In this document: positions 8,015 through 16,330 of the stretch, piece after piece | Numbering within the stretch: the first letter of the stretch is position 1 | Layout: the number at the start of each line of letters is the position of its first letter | NCBI RefSeq assembly: GCF_022347545.1 | Contig: NZ_JAKREW010000031.1 | Coordinates: 1-64,000 of the forward strand | Reading direction: 5' to 3' | Length of the DNA stretch: 64,000 bases | Source of the DNA: Terribium retamae | GTDB lineage: Bacteria; Pseudomonadota; Alphaproteobacteria; Rhizobiales; Rhizobiaceae | Position numbers and translations under genes: made by a program | The notes under the pieces: model-generated | Told to the model about the DNA's origin: nothing | What the model saw: the letters and a program-made list of their open reading frames with translations, nothing else | Databases searched by the model: none

Positions 8015-9448
8015 ATGAGCAAGCGGTTCAGCCAGCGGCAGATTCGATGGGCAGTGTTCGCTGCCGCCGCGTCGTCATGCGGTGTCCTGTTTCTTCCGGT
8101 GCCGGCGCTGGCGCATGCTTCCGACCGCGGCCACGTGCTGCTTTTGCCGACCAATTACTATCTCGCCGGCGGTGCTTTCGCGGTCGCGGCTTCGTTCCTG
8201 GTGTTGAGCCTGGTACCCGCCGACGCATTGGGTCGCCTTTGGCGCCGGCGCTTGCCTCTCATGACGTTCGGGGATGGCGCGCGGGTCGCCGTCAGCCTGC
8301 TTTCCTTCGCCTTATTTGCCGTCCTGGTCGCGGCCGGATTCTGGGGCAGCCGCGACCCTCTCTCCAATCCCTTGCCGCTGACGATCTGGACGCTGTTGTG
8401 GACCGGCATGACTTTGGCTCAGGGGGTTTTCGGCAATCTCTGGTCATGGCTCAACCCGTGGTATGGGCCGTGGTGGATCGTCACGCGATTGACCGGCAGG
8501 CAAGATGCGGGAAGGCGCATGCCGTCGTGGCTCGGCTACTGGCCGGCCTTCCTGCTTTTCCTTGGCTTTGCCTGGTTCGAACTGATCTACCCGGCCCCGG
8601 ACGACCCTTCGAAGCTGGCGATCGCAGCCGGCGGCTACTGGTTGCTCAGCTTCGTGCTGATGCTCGTCTTCGGTCATGACGGCTGGAGCAGCCGGGGTGA
8701 ATTCCTGAGCGTCTTCTTTTCGATGCTGGCGCGGTTTTCCCTGCTCGATCGCAACGAGGCCGGCAGGCTGTCGCTTTGCTGGCCGGGCGCCAAGCTGCTC
8801 GATGCGCAGCCGTTGCCGTTAAGCGGTGCTGCCTTCCTGTTGCTTGCGCTGTCGTCCGTATCCTTCGATGGGCTGATGCGGACCTTCCTCTGGCTTGGCC
8901 TCAACGGCATCAACCCTCTCGAACTGCCGGGCCGCACTGCAATGGTCGGCATCAACAGCCTGGGGCTCGTCGCGACGTTCTTGCTGCTGGCGTTTTTGTT
9001 CGGCGTCTCGATCCTGGTCGGTCGCTGGCTGGCTGGTAGCCACATCGCCCTCGATCAGCTCGGCGGGCTGCTGGTCTGGTCGATCGTTCCGATCGCGCTT
9101 GCCTATCATCTCGCGCACTACCTCACCGACCTGCTCGTCAACGGCCAATACGCTCTGGTTGCGCTGTCCGATCCCTTGGGCTTGGGCTGGGACCTTTTCG
9201 GATCGGCGCATATGTCGGTCACGGCGGGCATCGCCGCCGGCGCGGAAGCAGCCTGGTGGCTGTGGAACATCCAGGCCGCCTTGATCGTTGGCGGACACGT
9301 CCTGGCCGTCCTGGTCGCCCATGCGGCGGCATCACGGCTTGGGCGAGCAATGCAGCAGGCGATCTTGCTGCAGCTGCCGCTCACCGCGTTGATGGTTGCG
9401 TATACGCTTTTCGGGCTCTGGCTGCTTGCGACACCCACCGCCGGGTGA
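8015..9448 (+). CDS. Polytopic membrane protein, fenitrothion-hydrolase-like family
   Basis: This is a 477-residue integral membrane protein with a signal-like first segment ending in ALAHA at about 30-34 and roughly ten further hydrophobic helices. The segment AYHLAHYLTDLLVNGQ, followed by DPLGLGWDLFG, resembles proteins annotated as fenitrothion hydrolase (FedA/FedB type) as I recall them. That name comes from one organophosphate-degrading strain, and the natural role of the family is not established. The gene ends 126 bp before a Liv-type binding-protein gene on the same strand, so co-transcription is possible. The function is not assigned with confidence. Confidence 0.6.
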   Translation: MSKRFSQRQIRWAVFAAAASSCGVLFLPVPALAHASDRGHVLLLPTNYYLAGGAFAVAASFLVLSLVPADALGRLWRRRLPLMTFGDGARVAVSLLSFALFAVLVAAGFWGSRDPLSNPLPLTIWTLLWTGMTLAQGVFGNLWSWLNPWYGPWWIVTRLTGRQDAGRRMPSWLGYWPAFLLFLGFAWFELIYPAPDDPSKLAIAAGGYWLLSFVLMLVFGHDGWSSRGEFLSVFFSMLARFSLLDRNEAGRLSLCWPGAKLLDAQPLPLSGAAFLLLALSSVSFDGLMRTFLWLGLNGINPLELPGRTAMVGINSLGLVATFLLLAFLFGVSILVGRWLAGSHIALDQLGGLLVWSIVPIALAYHLAHYLTDLLVNGQYALVALSDPLGLGWDLFGSAHMSVTAGIAAGAEAAWWLWNIQAALIVGGHVLAVLVAHAAASRLGRAMQQAILLQLPLTALMVAYTLFGLWLLATPTAG

Positions 9449-9573
9449 CGGCTCGCTGCTTGTAAAGGCTGAATGCTCGCTTGCCTTGCCAGGGGTTTGA
9501 TGCTTGGTTTGCCTTGCGATTTTTCATGCGGCCGGCTGCTGGCTGTGGGTCGACGCTCATGAGGGGGAATTCG

Positions 9574-10878
9574 ATGACTGGGAAAGGCCGCTTCTTCGAT
9601 CTGACCAACGGCAAGGCGTCCCGCCGCACCGTCCTGAAAGGACTGGCTGCCGGTGCAGGCCTGGCTGCTGCACCCGGTTTCGTGCGTTATGCGCAGGCGC
9701 AGAGTTCCGCACCGATCAAGATCGGTTTCCAGGCGCATCGCACCGGCATCGGCGCCGCCTATGGCCGTTGGTATGAACGAACCACTGCAGCTGCCGTGAA
9801 GGCGATCAATGCCGCCGGCGGCATCAATGGCCGACCGATCGAAATTGTCGTCGAGGATGATGGCACGGATGCCGCGCGTGGCGCCGAAGTGGTGGCCAAG
9901 CTCGCCAACCAGCACAAGGTCGACATTGTCTACGGCACCCTGTTCTCCAATGTCGTCGTCGGTTCGGCTCCCACGGCCGGGGAGTTGAAGATTCCCTATT
10001 ACGTCGTGTCGGAAGGCTATCACGTCGCGTCCGGCAAGCTGAACCGCTACGTGTTTCAGCCCGGCATCACCGACGTGCGCGCCCAGGTGACTTCGGTTGC
10101 GCCATGGATCGCCGCCAATGCCGGCAAGAAGGTCACCATGATCTTCCCCGACTACGCATTCGGCTACGATCATCGCGATTATCTGCCGCCAGCCCTGCAG
10201 AAGGCGGGTGCGGAAGTCGTGGCGAAGATCGCGATTCCGCCGACGGAATCCTCCTTCACCAAATACTTCCCGCAGATCCCGTCCGAGACCGACGCTATCT
10301 ACCATGTCATGGTCGGACCGGCGGTGCTCACTTTCGTCAAGGAACTGGGCGACTTCTACGGTTCGAGCGGGCCGAAGCTGTTCGGCTTCATCGACTCGCT
10401 GGAAGCGGTCGACATCAACAGCCCCGGCCTCGAATATCTGGACGGCAGCCATTTCTGGGAAGGTTCGCCGCGCTACGCGCAGGCCGATGATACGGAAGCG
10501 CAGAAGGCATACCGCGCCGCCGTCGGCATCGACGACAATGGCGCTGCAGTTGCCGACGCCAAGGACGTCTCCACCGCCGCGCATATGTTCGGCTGCTGGG
10601 AAACGCTCTACGTCATCAAGAAGGCAATGGAGGATGCCGGCTACACGGGGCCGGGAGACCGCGCCAAGCTGGTCGAGGCGACCGAGGCGCTGACCGAGTT
10701 TGCCGAAGGGCCGGAACATCCGCAAGGCAAGAAGCTCTTCAACGGCAAGATCCATCAGTGCTTTGGCCACCAGAACATCTCCAAGCTGGAAGGCGGCAAG
10801 CTCAAGGTCGTGCACAAGACGACGATCGAGGACGGCATGTACGAGCCGGAGGCCGACTACACCAAGCAGTCCTTGTAG
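9574..10878 (+). CDS. Branched-chain amino acid/amide-type ABC transporter substrate-binding protein
   Basis: This is the periplasmic receptor of a HAAT (LivK/UrtA-like) importer, 434 residues. A twin-arginine signal SRRTVLKG is at 16-23, with a hydrophobic core ending in YAQAQ. The mature part starts IKIGFQAHRTGIGAAYGRW, and INAAGGINGRPIEIVVEDD is the Peripla_BP_6 hallmark. A GAGGGGG ribosome site lies before the ATG at 9574; a longer frame to 9481 lacks one. The remaining transporter genes follow in order on the same strand. The ligand could be an amino acid, urea, an amide or an aromatic compound. Confidence 0.88.
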   Translation: MTGKGRFFDLTNGKASRRTVLKGLAAGAGLAAAPGFVRYAQAQSSAPIKIGFQAHRTGIGAAYGRWYERTTAAAVKAINAAGGINGRPIEIVVEDDGTDAARGAEVVAKLANQHKVDIVYGTLFSNVVVGSAPTAGELKIPYYVVSEGYHVASGKLNRYVFQPGITDVRAQVTSVAPWIAANAGKKVTMIFPDYAFGYDHRDYLPPALQKAGAEVVAKIAIPPTESSFTKYFPQIPSETDAIYHVMVGPAVLTFVKELGDFYGSSGPKLFGFIDSLEAVDINSPGLEYLDGSHFWEGSPRYAQADDTEAQKAYRAAVGIDDNGAAVADAKDVSTAAHMFGCWETLYVIKKAMEDAGYTGPGDRAKLVEATEALTEFAEGPEHPQGKKLFNGKIHQCFGHQNISKLEGGKLKVVHKTTIEDGMYEPEADYTKQSL

Positions 10879-10925
10879 GGATGGTAGTGGTCTTGCCGTT
10901 GCCGAAAGTCCGGATCAGCGCCTGA

Positions 10926-11807
10926 ATGGCTTTCGGACCGCATCTTCTGCTTGCGACACTGGAAGGGCTGGTTACGGCGGCGGTGCTGGCGTTGACGGCG
11001 CTCGGCCTGTCGCTGGTATTCGGCGTGATGCGCATCGTCAACGTCGCCCATGGCGAATTCTTCATGCTGGGCGCGGTGCTTGCCTGGGCAGTGGCAACTA
11101 CGCTCGGCGCGCATCCTGCCATCGGCTTCGTGGCGGCATTGGTCGTAGCGCCTCTAGTGGTCGGGGCGATCGCCCTGCTTTCCGAGCGCTTGGTGTTGCG
11201 CCGGCTCAATTACGATCCGGAGGCCACCATCGTCGCCACGATCGGCCTGCTCTACATCATCCAGCAACTGGCGCTCAGCCTCTACGGACCGGAAGCGCGG
11301 CCGGTGACGCCTCCCTTCAACTACCGCGTGCTGCTGCCCTGGTTCGGCTATTCCGGCTACAAGCTCTCGATCATCGCCGCGTCCGGTTTGCTGCTGGTCG
11401 CCACATGGCTGGTGCTGACCCGCACGAAGATTGGGCTCGTCATGCGCGCCACGCAGTATGACCGCGAAATGGCGCAGGCCTTCGCCATTCCGGTCGAACG
11501 CGTCTATGCCGGCGTCTTTGCACTGGGCGCCATGCTGGCGGCTTTCGCCGCGGTGCTGATCGTGCCGATCAGCCAGGCGCATTACCTGATGGGACAGGAC
11601 CCGTTGCTCTTGTCCTTCATCGTCGTGATCATCGGCGGCCTCGGCTCGCTGCGCGGTACCGTGTTGGCAGCGTTGATCATTGGCCTGTCCGACGGCATCG
11701 TCTCGATGTTCTTTTCGCCGACGCTCGCCAAGCTCATCGCCACGCTGGTGGTTGCGATGGTGCTCGTGTTCCGCCCCCAGGGCCTGTTCGGGACGGTCGC
11801 CCGATGA
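10926..11807 (+). CDS. Branched-chain amino acid-type ABC transporter permease (LivH-like)
   Basis: This is a 293-residue inner-membrane permease. Features typical of LivH are GLSLVFGVMRIVNVAHGEFF near 25-45, the GLGSLRGTVLAALIIGLSDG glycine-rich loop near 240, and a FRPQGLFG ending. It lies 47 bp behind the binding-protein gene and overlaps the LivM-like gene by 4 bp (ATGA). Together they form the heterodimeric channel. Confidence 0.92.
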   Translation: MAFGPHLLLATLEGLVTAAVLALTALGLSLVFGVMRIVNVAHGEFFMLGAVLAWAVATTLGAHPAIGFVAALVVAPLVVGAIALLSERLVLRRLNYDPEATIVATIGLLYIIQQLALSLYGPEARPVTPPFNYRVLLPWFGYSGYKLSIIAASGLLLVATWLVLTRTKIGLVMRATQYDREMAQAFAIPVERVYAGVFALGAMLAAFAAVLIVPISQAHYLMGQDPLLLSFIVVIIGGLGSLRGTVLAALIIGLSDGIVSMFFSPTLAKLIATLVVAMVLVFRPQGLFGTVAR

Positions 11808-12766
11808 CGGAAGCGTCGACGGCAAGGATCTATGGATTGCACATTGCCGTGGTGGCCGTGCTGTTCGCGTTGAACTTCCTGCTGCCCGACTATCACCATG
11901 GCCTCTTCGCGCGCATCCTGGTGCTGGCCACTTTTGCCATGGGTTACAACCTTCTGTTCGGTTATGCCGGCCTGCTCAGCCTCGGCCACGCCATGTTCTT
12001 TGCCGCCGGCCTCTATGGCAGCGGATTGGCGATCACCAATCTCGGCTTCGGCGTGGTTGCTGCCTTTATCGCCGGTCTCGGCTGTGGCGCCTTGTTGTCG
12101 CTGATCGTCGGCCTGCTGGCGCTGCGCACCTCCGGCGTCGCTTTCATGATCGTAACGATGATGTTCGCGCAGGCGGTGCTGCTGACCATCGTCTATTTCA
12201 ACCAGTGGACCGGCGGTGATCAGGGGCTGGTGCTGCAGCAGGCAAGCCGCATCCTGACGGTCGGCGGCGCCAGCTTCGATCTCACGGCTCCGGCGGTGCG
12301 CTATCTCGCGGCGCTCGCGCTGTTCGCCATCGTGCTGTTCCTCACGCTCGCCATCGTGCGCTCCCGCTTCGGTCGGGTCCTGGTAGCGATCCGAGAAAAC
12401 GAGGAACGCACGCGGATGCTGGGCTACGACACCTTCGCCAACAAGCTGGCGGCGGTCGTGCTTTCCGGCGTTTTCTGCGCTGCGGCCGGTGCCGCCTATG
12501 CGCTGCTGTTCGGCTATGTCGGCTCCAACTTCGCCTCGGTGCAGTATTCCATCCTGCCGTTGCTCTGGGTGCTGGCCGGCGGCGCCGCTACCACGCTCGG
12601 CCCGGTGATCGGCACGCTGTTCATCTATTACGTCACCGACATCGCAAGCAGCTACACTTCGGCCTGGTTGCTGATCGTAGGGGTGGCGCTCATCCTGCTC
12701 GTGCTGTTCGCACCGAAAGGCATCCTGGGCGCCGTCCGCAAGCGCTGGATCGGGTGGTTGCCATGA
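11804..12766 (+). CDS. Branched-chain amino acid-type ABC transporter permease (LivM-like)
   Basis: This is a 320-residue permease and the partner of the LivH-like protein. NLLFGYAGLLSLGHAMFFAAG near residue 48 is the LivM signature, and LVAIRENEERTRMLGYD near 191 is the cytoplasmic loop that contacts the ATPases. The C-terminus LFAPKGILGAVRKRW is also typical. It overlaps its neighbours by 4 bp on each side, so translation of the operon is coupled. Confidence 0.92.
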   Translation: MTEASTARIYGLHIAVVAVLFALNFLLPDYHHGLFARILVLATFAMGYNLLFGYAGLLSLGHAMFFAAGLYGSGLAITNLGFGVVAAFIAGLGCGALLSLIVGLLALRTSGVAFMIVTMMFAQAVLLTIVYFNQWTGGDQGLVLQQASRILTVGGASFDLTAPAVRYLAALALFAIVLFLTLAIVRSRFGRVLVAIRENEERTRMLGYDTFANKLAAVVLSGVFCAAAGAAYALLFGYVGSNFASVQYSILPLLWVLAGGAATTLGPVIGTLFIYYVTDIASSYTSAWLLIVGVALILLVLFAPKGILGAVRKRWIGWLP

Positions 12767-13494
12767 CGCAGCCCTTGCTGACCACCAAGGGCCTGTCGCG
12801 CGATTTCGGCGGCCTGCGTGCCGTGGACAAGGCCGATTTCACCCTGATGCCCGGCGAGATCCGTGCCATTATCGGCCCCAACGGCGCCGGCAAGACGACC
12901 TTCGTCAGCTTGATCTGCGGCCGCATCCTGCCGTCGTCCGGTGCGATCGGTTTCAACGGCGCCGAGATTACCGCCTTGCCGGCGTATCGGCGGGTACGGC
13001 TTGGCATCGCCTATACGTTCCAGGTCACCAGCGTCTTCGCCAATCTTTCCGCCTACGACAATGTCGCGCTTTCGGTGCAGCGCACGTTGACCGACGGCCG
13101 CTCCAGGGGCGCGGTGCGGGAAGGTGCCATGAAGGCGCTGGAGCAGGTGGGTCTGGCGGATCGGGCAGGAACGCCGGCCGGGCAACTCGCCTATGGCCAT
13201 CAGCGTCTGCTGGAGGTGGCTATGGGCCTGGCGCTGCAGCCGAAACTGCTGATCCTGGATGAACCGACGCAGGGCCTTTCCGATGGCGAGATCGAAGGTT
13301 TCGTCGCCTTGATCCGCGAGATTGCGCGCGAGGCCACGGTGCTGATCATCGAACACAACATGCCGGTGGTGATGCAGCTTGCCCACCGCATCACCGTCTT
13401 CGACGCCGGCCGGATCATTGCCGAGGGCGATCCGGCAGAAATCCGCACCAACACCCAGGTGCAGGAAGCCTATCTCGGAGCAGCCCATGGCTGA
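12763..13494 (+). CDS. Branched-chain amino acid-type ABC transporter ATP-binding protein (LivG-like)
   Basis: This is a 243-residue ATPase. Walker A GPNGAGKTT is at about 39-47, followed by FNGAEITALPAYRRVRLGIA typical of LivG, then a weak signature region (GQLAYGHQRLLEVA) and Walker B LLILDEPTQGLS. The signature has LAYG in place of LSGG, as in many LivG proteins. The ATG at 12763 overlaps the preceding stop by 4 bp; an in-frame GTG 9 bp upstream is less likely. Confidence 0.9.
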   Translation: MTQPLLTTKGLSRDFGGLRAVDKADFTLMPGEIRAIIGPNGAGKTTFVSLICGRILPSSGAIGFNGAEITALPAYRRVRLGIAYTFQVTSVFANLSAYDNVALSVQRTLTDGRSRGAVREGAMKALEQVGLADRAGTPAGQLAYGHQRLLEVAMGLALQPKLLILDEPTQGLSDGEIEGFVALIREIAREATVLIIEHNMPVVMQLAHRITVFDAGRIIAEGDPAEIRTNTQVQEAYLGAAHG

Positions 13495-14194
13495 GCTGGT
13501 CGCCATCGAGGGTCTCGATTGTTTCTATGGCGAGGTTCAGGTCCTGCACGGGCTGAACCTTGTGTTGAACAAGGGCGAGGTGTTGTGCCTGCTTGGCCGC
13601 AACGGCGCCGGCAAGACTACGACGCTGAAGGCGATCATGGGGCTGGTGCCGGCAGCAGCCGGTTCGATCAGGCTGGAAGGCCGCGAACTGACGGCGCTGG
13701 CTGCCCATGAGGTGCCGAAGGCCGGCGTTGCCTATGTGCCGCAGGGCCGGAGGCTATTCGCCGAGATGACGGTGGCGGAGAACATCGAGATCGGCCTGAT
13801 GGCGCGTGGCAGAGGCGCGGCGACGCGTGAAGCGGTGCTGGAACTGTTTCCGCGCCTGCGCGAACGGCTCCGGCAACGCTCCGGCACGCTGTCGGGCGGC
13901 GAACAGCAGATGCTTGCCATGGCGCGAGCGCTGTGCCTGGAACCGCAGGTCCTGCTGCTGGACGAGCCGACCGAAGGGCTGATGCCGTCGATGATCGACA
14001 AGATCCGCGAGACGGTCGCCAAGCTGCGCGACCTTGGTGTGTCGACCATCCTGGTCGAGCAACGGGTGGAAGCGGTACTCGCCGTCGCCGATCGCGTTGC
14101 CTTCATCGAAAACGGCCGCAATCGCGAAACCATGACAGCCGAAGCGCTGCGTGCCGATCCGATGGCGGTCAAACGTTATGTCGGCGTTGGGTAG
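13487..14194 (+). CDS. Branched-chain amino acid-type ABC transporter ATP-binding protein (LivF-like)
   Basis: This is a 235-residue ATPase and the second of the LivG/LivF pair. Walker A GRNGAGKTT, the LSGGEQQMLAMARAL signature and Walker B VLLLDEPTEGLMP are all intact. The frame begins AELVAIEGLDCFYGEVQVLHG, a standard LivF start. It overlaps LivG by 8 bp and ends the transporter operon. A decayed PIN-domain gene follows within 20 bp. Confidence 0.92.
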   Translation: MAELVAIEGLDCFYGEVQVLHGLNLVLNKGEVLCLLGRNGAGKTTTLKAIMGLVPAAAGSIRLEGRELTALAAHEVPKAGVAYVPQGRRLFAEMTVAENIEIGLMARGRGAATREAVLELFPRLRERLRQRSGTLSGGEQQMLAMARALCLEPQVLLLDEPTEGLMPSMIDKIRETVAKLRDLGVSTILVEQRVEAVLAVADRVAFIENGRNRETMTAEALRADPMAVKRYVGVG

Positions 14195-14210
14195 GCTCAT
14201 TTGGTCGGAG

Positions 14211-14613
14211 GTGAGGGCCCGCCGAACCAACGTCCTGCTCGACCTCGTTACGAACGATCCTCATTGGGCGGACTGGTCGATCAGCCAGCTCGAAGCCGCA
14301 GTCTTAGAGGGCATTGTTCGTCAATGACGTTATCTACGCTGAGCTCTCGGTGCGGTATCAGCGAGTTGAAGAGCTGGAAACATTCCTCGAAGAGGCCGGA
14401 CTGGAGATTCTGCCGGTGCCTCGCGAGGCGCTGTCCCTAGCAGGGAAGGTCTTTACACAATATCGTCGTGCCGGCGGCTCACGAGCCGGCGTGTTACCAG
14501 ATTTCTCTGTCGGCGCGCACGCTGCGATTGCCCAATTGCCGATCCTGACCCGCGATGTCGGCCGTTTTCGAACCTACTTTCCCTCGTTGATCCTCATTAC
14601 CCCGGACGCTTGA
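14211..14613 (+). pseudogene. Frameshifted VapC-like PIN-domain toxin remnant
   Basis: Frame one (GTG at 14211) reads RTNVLLDLVTNDPHWADWSI and stops at about 14326. A second frame, shifted by one base near 14310, continues with FVNDVIYAELSVRY and ends with VLPDFSVGAHAAIA, then LTRDVGRFRTYFP at 14613. Together these give the order of a PIN nuclease of the VapC family. The first catalytic aspartate (normally DTN) is replaced by RTN, and the frame is broken, so the toxin should be inactive. No antitoxin gene is visible upstream, because livF ends 17 bp before. Confidence 0.75.
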
Positions 14614-14627
14614 CGGACAGCTCACCC

Positions 14628-14807
14628 TCAGCCTAGCCACCGCCCGCAGGGATCGTTGCCGTCGAGCAGGCCGAGATCGCGGAGAAGGTGCGGCGACAGC
14701 TCCCGGACATCGAGATGCGCCCTGCGACGCCGTCCGAAACCATCGGCCAACCAGGACAGCCAGCGTTGGCTGGAAGCTGGAAGCGTCAATTGCTGTGTCG
14801 TTGTCAT
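14628..14807 (-). CDS. DUF1127 mini-protein
   Basis: This is a 59-residue basic protein too short for a typical ORF cut-off. A GGAGGTG ribosome site lies about 8 nt before the ATG at 14807. The C-terminal half contains RRRRAHLDVRELSPHLLRDL followed by GLLDG, which matches the DUF1127 (YjiS-like) pattern of an arginine-rich helix and a conserved LxDLGL-type end. Small DUF1127 proteins of alphaproteobacteria have been linked to RNA turnover and phosphate or arginine metabolism. The role of this one is unknown. It is transcribed divergently from the LysR gene at 14924, with 116 bp between the starts. Confidence 0.72.
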   Translation of the reverse strand: MTTTQQLTLPASSQRWLSWLADGFGRRRRAHLDVRELSPHLLRDLGLLDGNDPCGRWLG

Positions 14808-14901
14808 GGCGGAACACCTCCGATATGCCTAAATGCATCTGATCCGTGAGGTTCAATGTCGTGCCAGTACGCCTTTGTTTCCAATTGAACGTCGATTATG
14901 A

Positions 14902-14922
14902 CCTATAAAGAGAGCTTATAGG
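14902..14922. promoter_or_regulatory. Dyad with a T-N11-A LysR box just before the lysR start
   Basis: CCTATAA and TTATAGG form perfect 7-bp arms around a 7-nt spacer, ending 1 bp before the lysR start codon. The core TAA-N7-TTA (14906-14918) has the T-N11-A form of LysR binding sites. A regulator bound here would repress its own gene and could act on the divergent DUF1127 gene. That is inference. Confidence 0.45.
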
Positions 14923-14923
14923 C

Positions 14924-15895
14924 ATGAGCTTTCAGCTTCCGCCCCTCGCCGCTGCCCGTGCCTTCGAATCGGTGGCGCGGCACCTGTCCTTCACCAAGGC
15001 TGCGCGTGAGCTCGGCATGACGCAGGCAGCCGTCAGCTATCAGATCAAGCTTCTGGAGGAGCGCGTGGGCGCGCAGCTCTTCCTGCGGCATCCGCGCCAT
15101 ATCGAACTGACCGATGTCGGGCAGCGGCTGGCGCCGGCGATCACTGACGCTTTTGCCATCATCGGCGAGGCTTATTTGGCCGCGCGTTCCGGCGCGGAAG
15201 GCGTCCTGTGCGTCAGCACGATCCTGACCTTCGCCTCCAACTGGTTGGCGCGCCGCCTCGGTGCCTTCCAGATGGCTTACCCTTCGCTCGCCGTGCGCCT
15301 CGACACGTCGACCAGGTTGATCGACTTTGCGCGCGAGGATGTCGATATCGCCATCCGTTCCGGCAGCGGCAAATGGCCTGGCACCGAAACGCACAAGCTG
15401 TTCTCGGCCGACTTCACGCCGATGCTGAGCCCGGCTTTGGCCGCAAGCATCGGTGGCGTGCACAAGCCAGCGGATCTGCTTCGCCTGCCGATCCTGGATC
15501 CAGGCGATATCTGGTGGAAAGAATGGTTCAAGCTGGCCGGTGTCGACGCTGGTGAACTTGCGTCACGGACAGCCTCCAGCATGGGTGCGCAAATGTATGA
15601 GGCGAGTGCTGCGATCGCCGGCCACGGCGTCGCCATCCTCACCCGCGAGCTGTTCCAGGCCGAACTCGCCGACGGCCGCCTGATCCAACCTTTCGACCTT
15701 GTCGGTGACGACGGTCATTCCTACTGGCTGGTCTATCCGACCTCGCGGCGCAATGTGCCGAAGATCAAGGCTTTCCGCGATTGGCTGCTGGTCGAGGTCG
15801 AACGGTCGCTCCAGGCAAATGCCGAAGCGCGCAGCGCAGCCGTGATCGTTGGCACTTCTGGCCGATCTCGGTTCTCGTCGGCGACAAAGCGATAG
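14924..15895 (+). CDS. LysR-family transcriptional regulator (GcvA-like)
   Basis: This is a 323-residue LysR protein. The HTH is at about 8-65 (ARAFESVARHLSFTKAAREL, then VSYQIKLLEERVG), of the GcvA subgroup, followed by the effector-binding domain. It is divergent from the DUF1127 gene, which is the natural candidate target. The last 20 or so residues (after LLVEVERSLQANAEAR) run over sequence that, on the other strand, belongs to the decayed Nudix region. The native C-terminus may therefore have been altered. Confidence 0.85.
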   Translation: MSFQLPPLAAARAFESVARHLSFTKAARELGMTQAAVSYQIKLLEERVGAQLFLRHPRHIELTDVGQRLAPAITDAFAIIGEAYLAARSGAEGVLCVSTILTFASNWLARRLGAFQMAYPSLAVRLDTSTRLIDFAREDVDIAIRSGSGKWPGTETHKLFSADFTPMLSPALAASIGGVHKPADLLRLPILDPGDIWWKEWFKLAGVDAGELASRTASSMGAQMYEASAAIAGHGVAILTRELFQAELADGRLIQPFDLVGDDGHSYWLVYPTSRRNVPKIKAFRDWLLVEVERSLQANAEARSAAVIVGTSGRSRFSSATKR

Positions 15896-15919
15896 CCGAC
15901 GCGTCGCCCAGGGGGGCAA

Positions 15920-16330
15920 CGCGTCGCACGTTGCACCAGTTCAGGATAGCCGCAATCGACAAGATTGGAGAGTGCCTTAAGTGCGGCAACGTCGAACCAT
16001 CGAAGCTCTGTGTGTTCGCACGGGATCGCCGCCATCCCACGCAGATACCATGAAGACGTGATGGATCGCGTTGCCATAAAGCTTGGGGTGTCGCTCTTCA
16101 ACCGATGCCAACCAGGTGAATTCGGTCGGTGTCACGCCGACTTCCTCCTGAGCCTCGCGAACAAGGGCTGCCTCCAGGGTCTCCCCCGGTTCTACATGGC
16201 CACCGATGGCGTCCCAGTGTCCGGGCCAGGCGCCTTTCCAGGCGGCCCGCAGCCCATCAAAACCTTGCGCTCTTCGTTCACGAACAATGCGCTGACGGTG
16301 ACCACCGGAGTGGTTGGCATTCTAAGTCTC
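15920..16330 (-). pseudogene. Frameshifted Nudix hydrolase
   Basis: Reading from an ATG at 16330, the frame gives VVTVSALFVNEERKVLMG, then must shift near 16255 to continue GLRAAWKGAWPGHWDAIGG. The middle frame carries a perfect Nudix box (GHVEPGE, TLEAALV, REAQEEVGV; about 16131-16202) and HPKLYGNAIHHVFMVSAW. A second shift near 16030 is needed to reach EHTELRWFDVAALKALSN. With two frameshifts the enzyme should be dead, although every catalytic residue of the box survives, so the decay looks recent. Sequencing error is an alternative. Confidence 0.75.

Noticed and set aside
9118..10815. Minus-strand frame of 565 codons
   Set aside because: It lies opposite the receptor gene and the end of the membrane-protein gene, has no family resemblance, and its composition mirrors the real codons.
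15733..16101. Minus-strand frame of 122 codons as an independent gene
   Set aside because: Only its part after the methionine at about 16033 has Nudix-like sequence. It is the third fragment of the broken Nudix gene and then runs into antisense of lysR.
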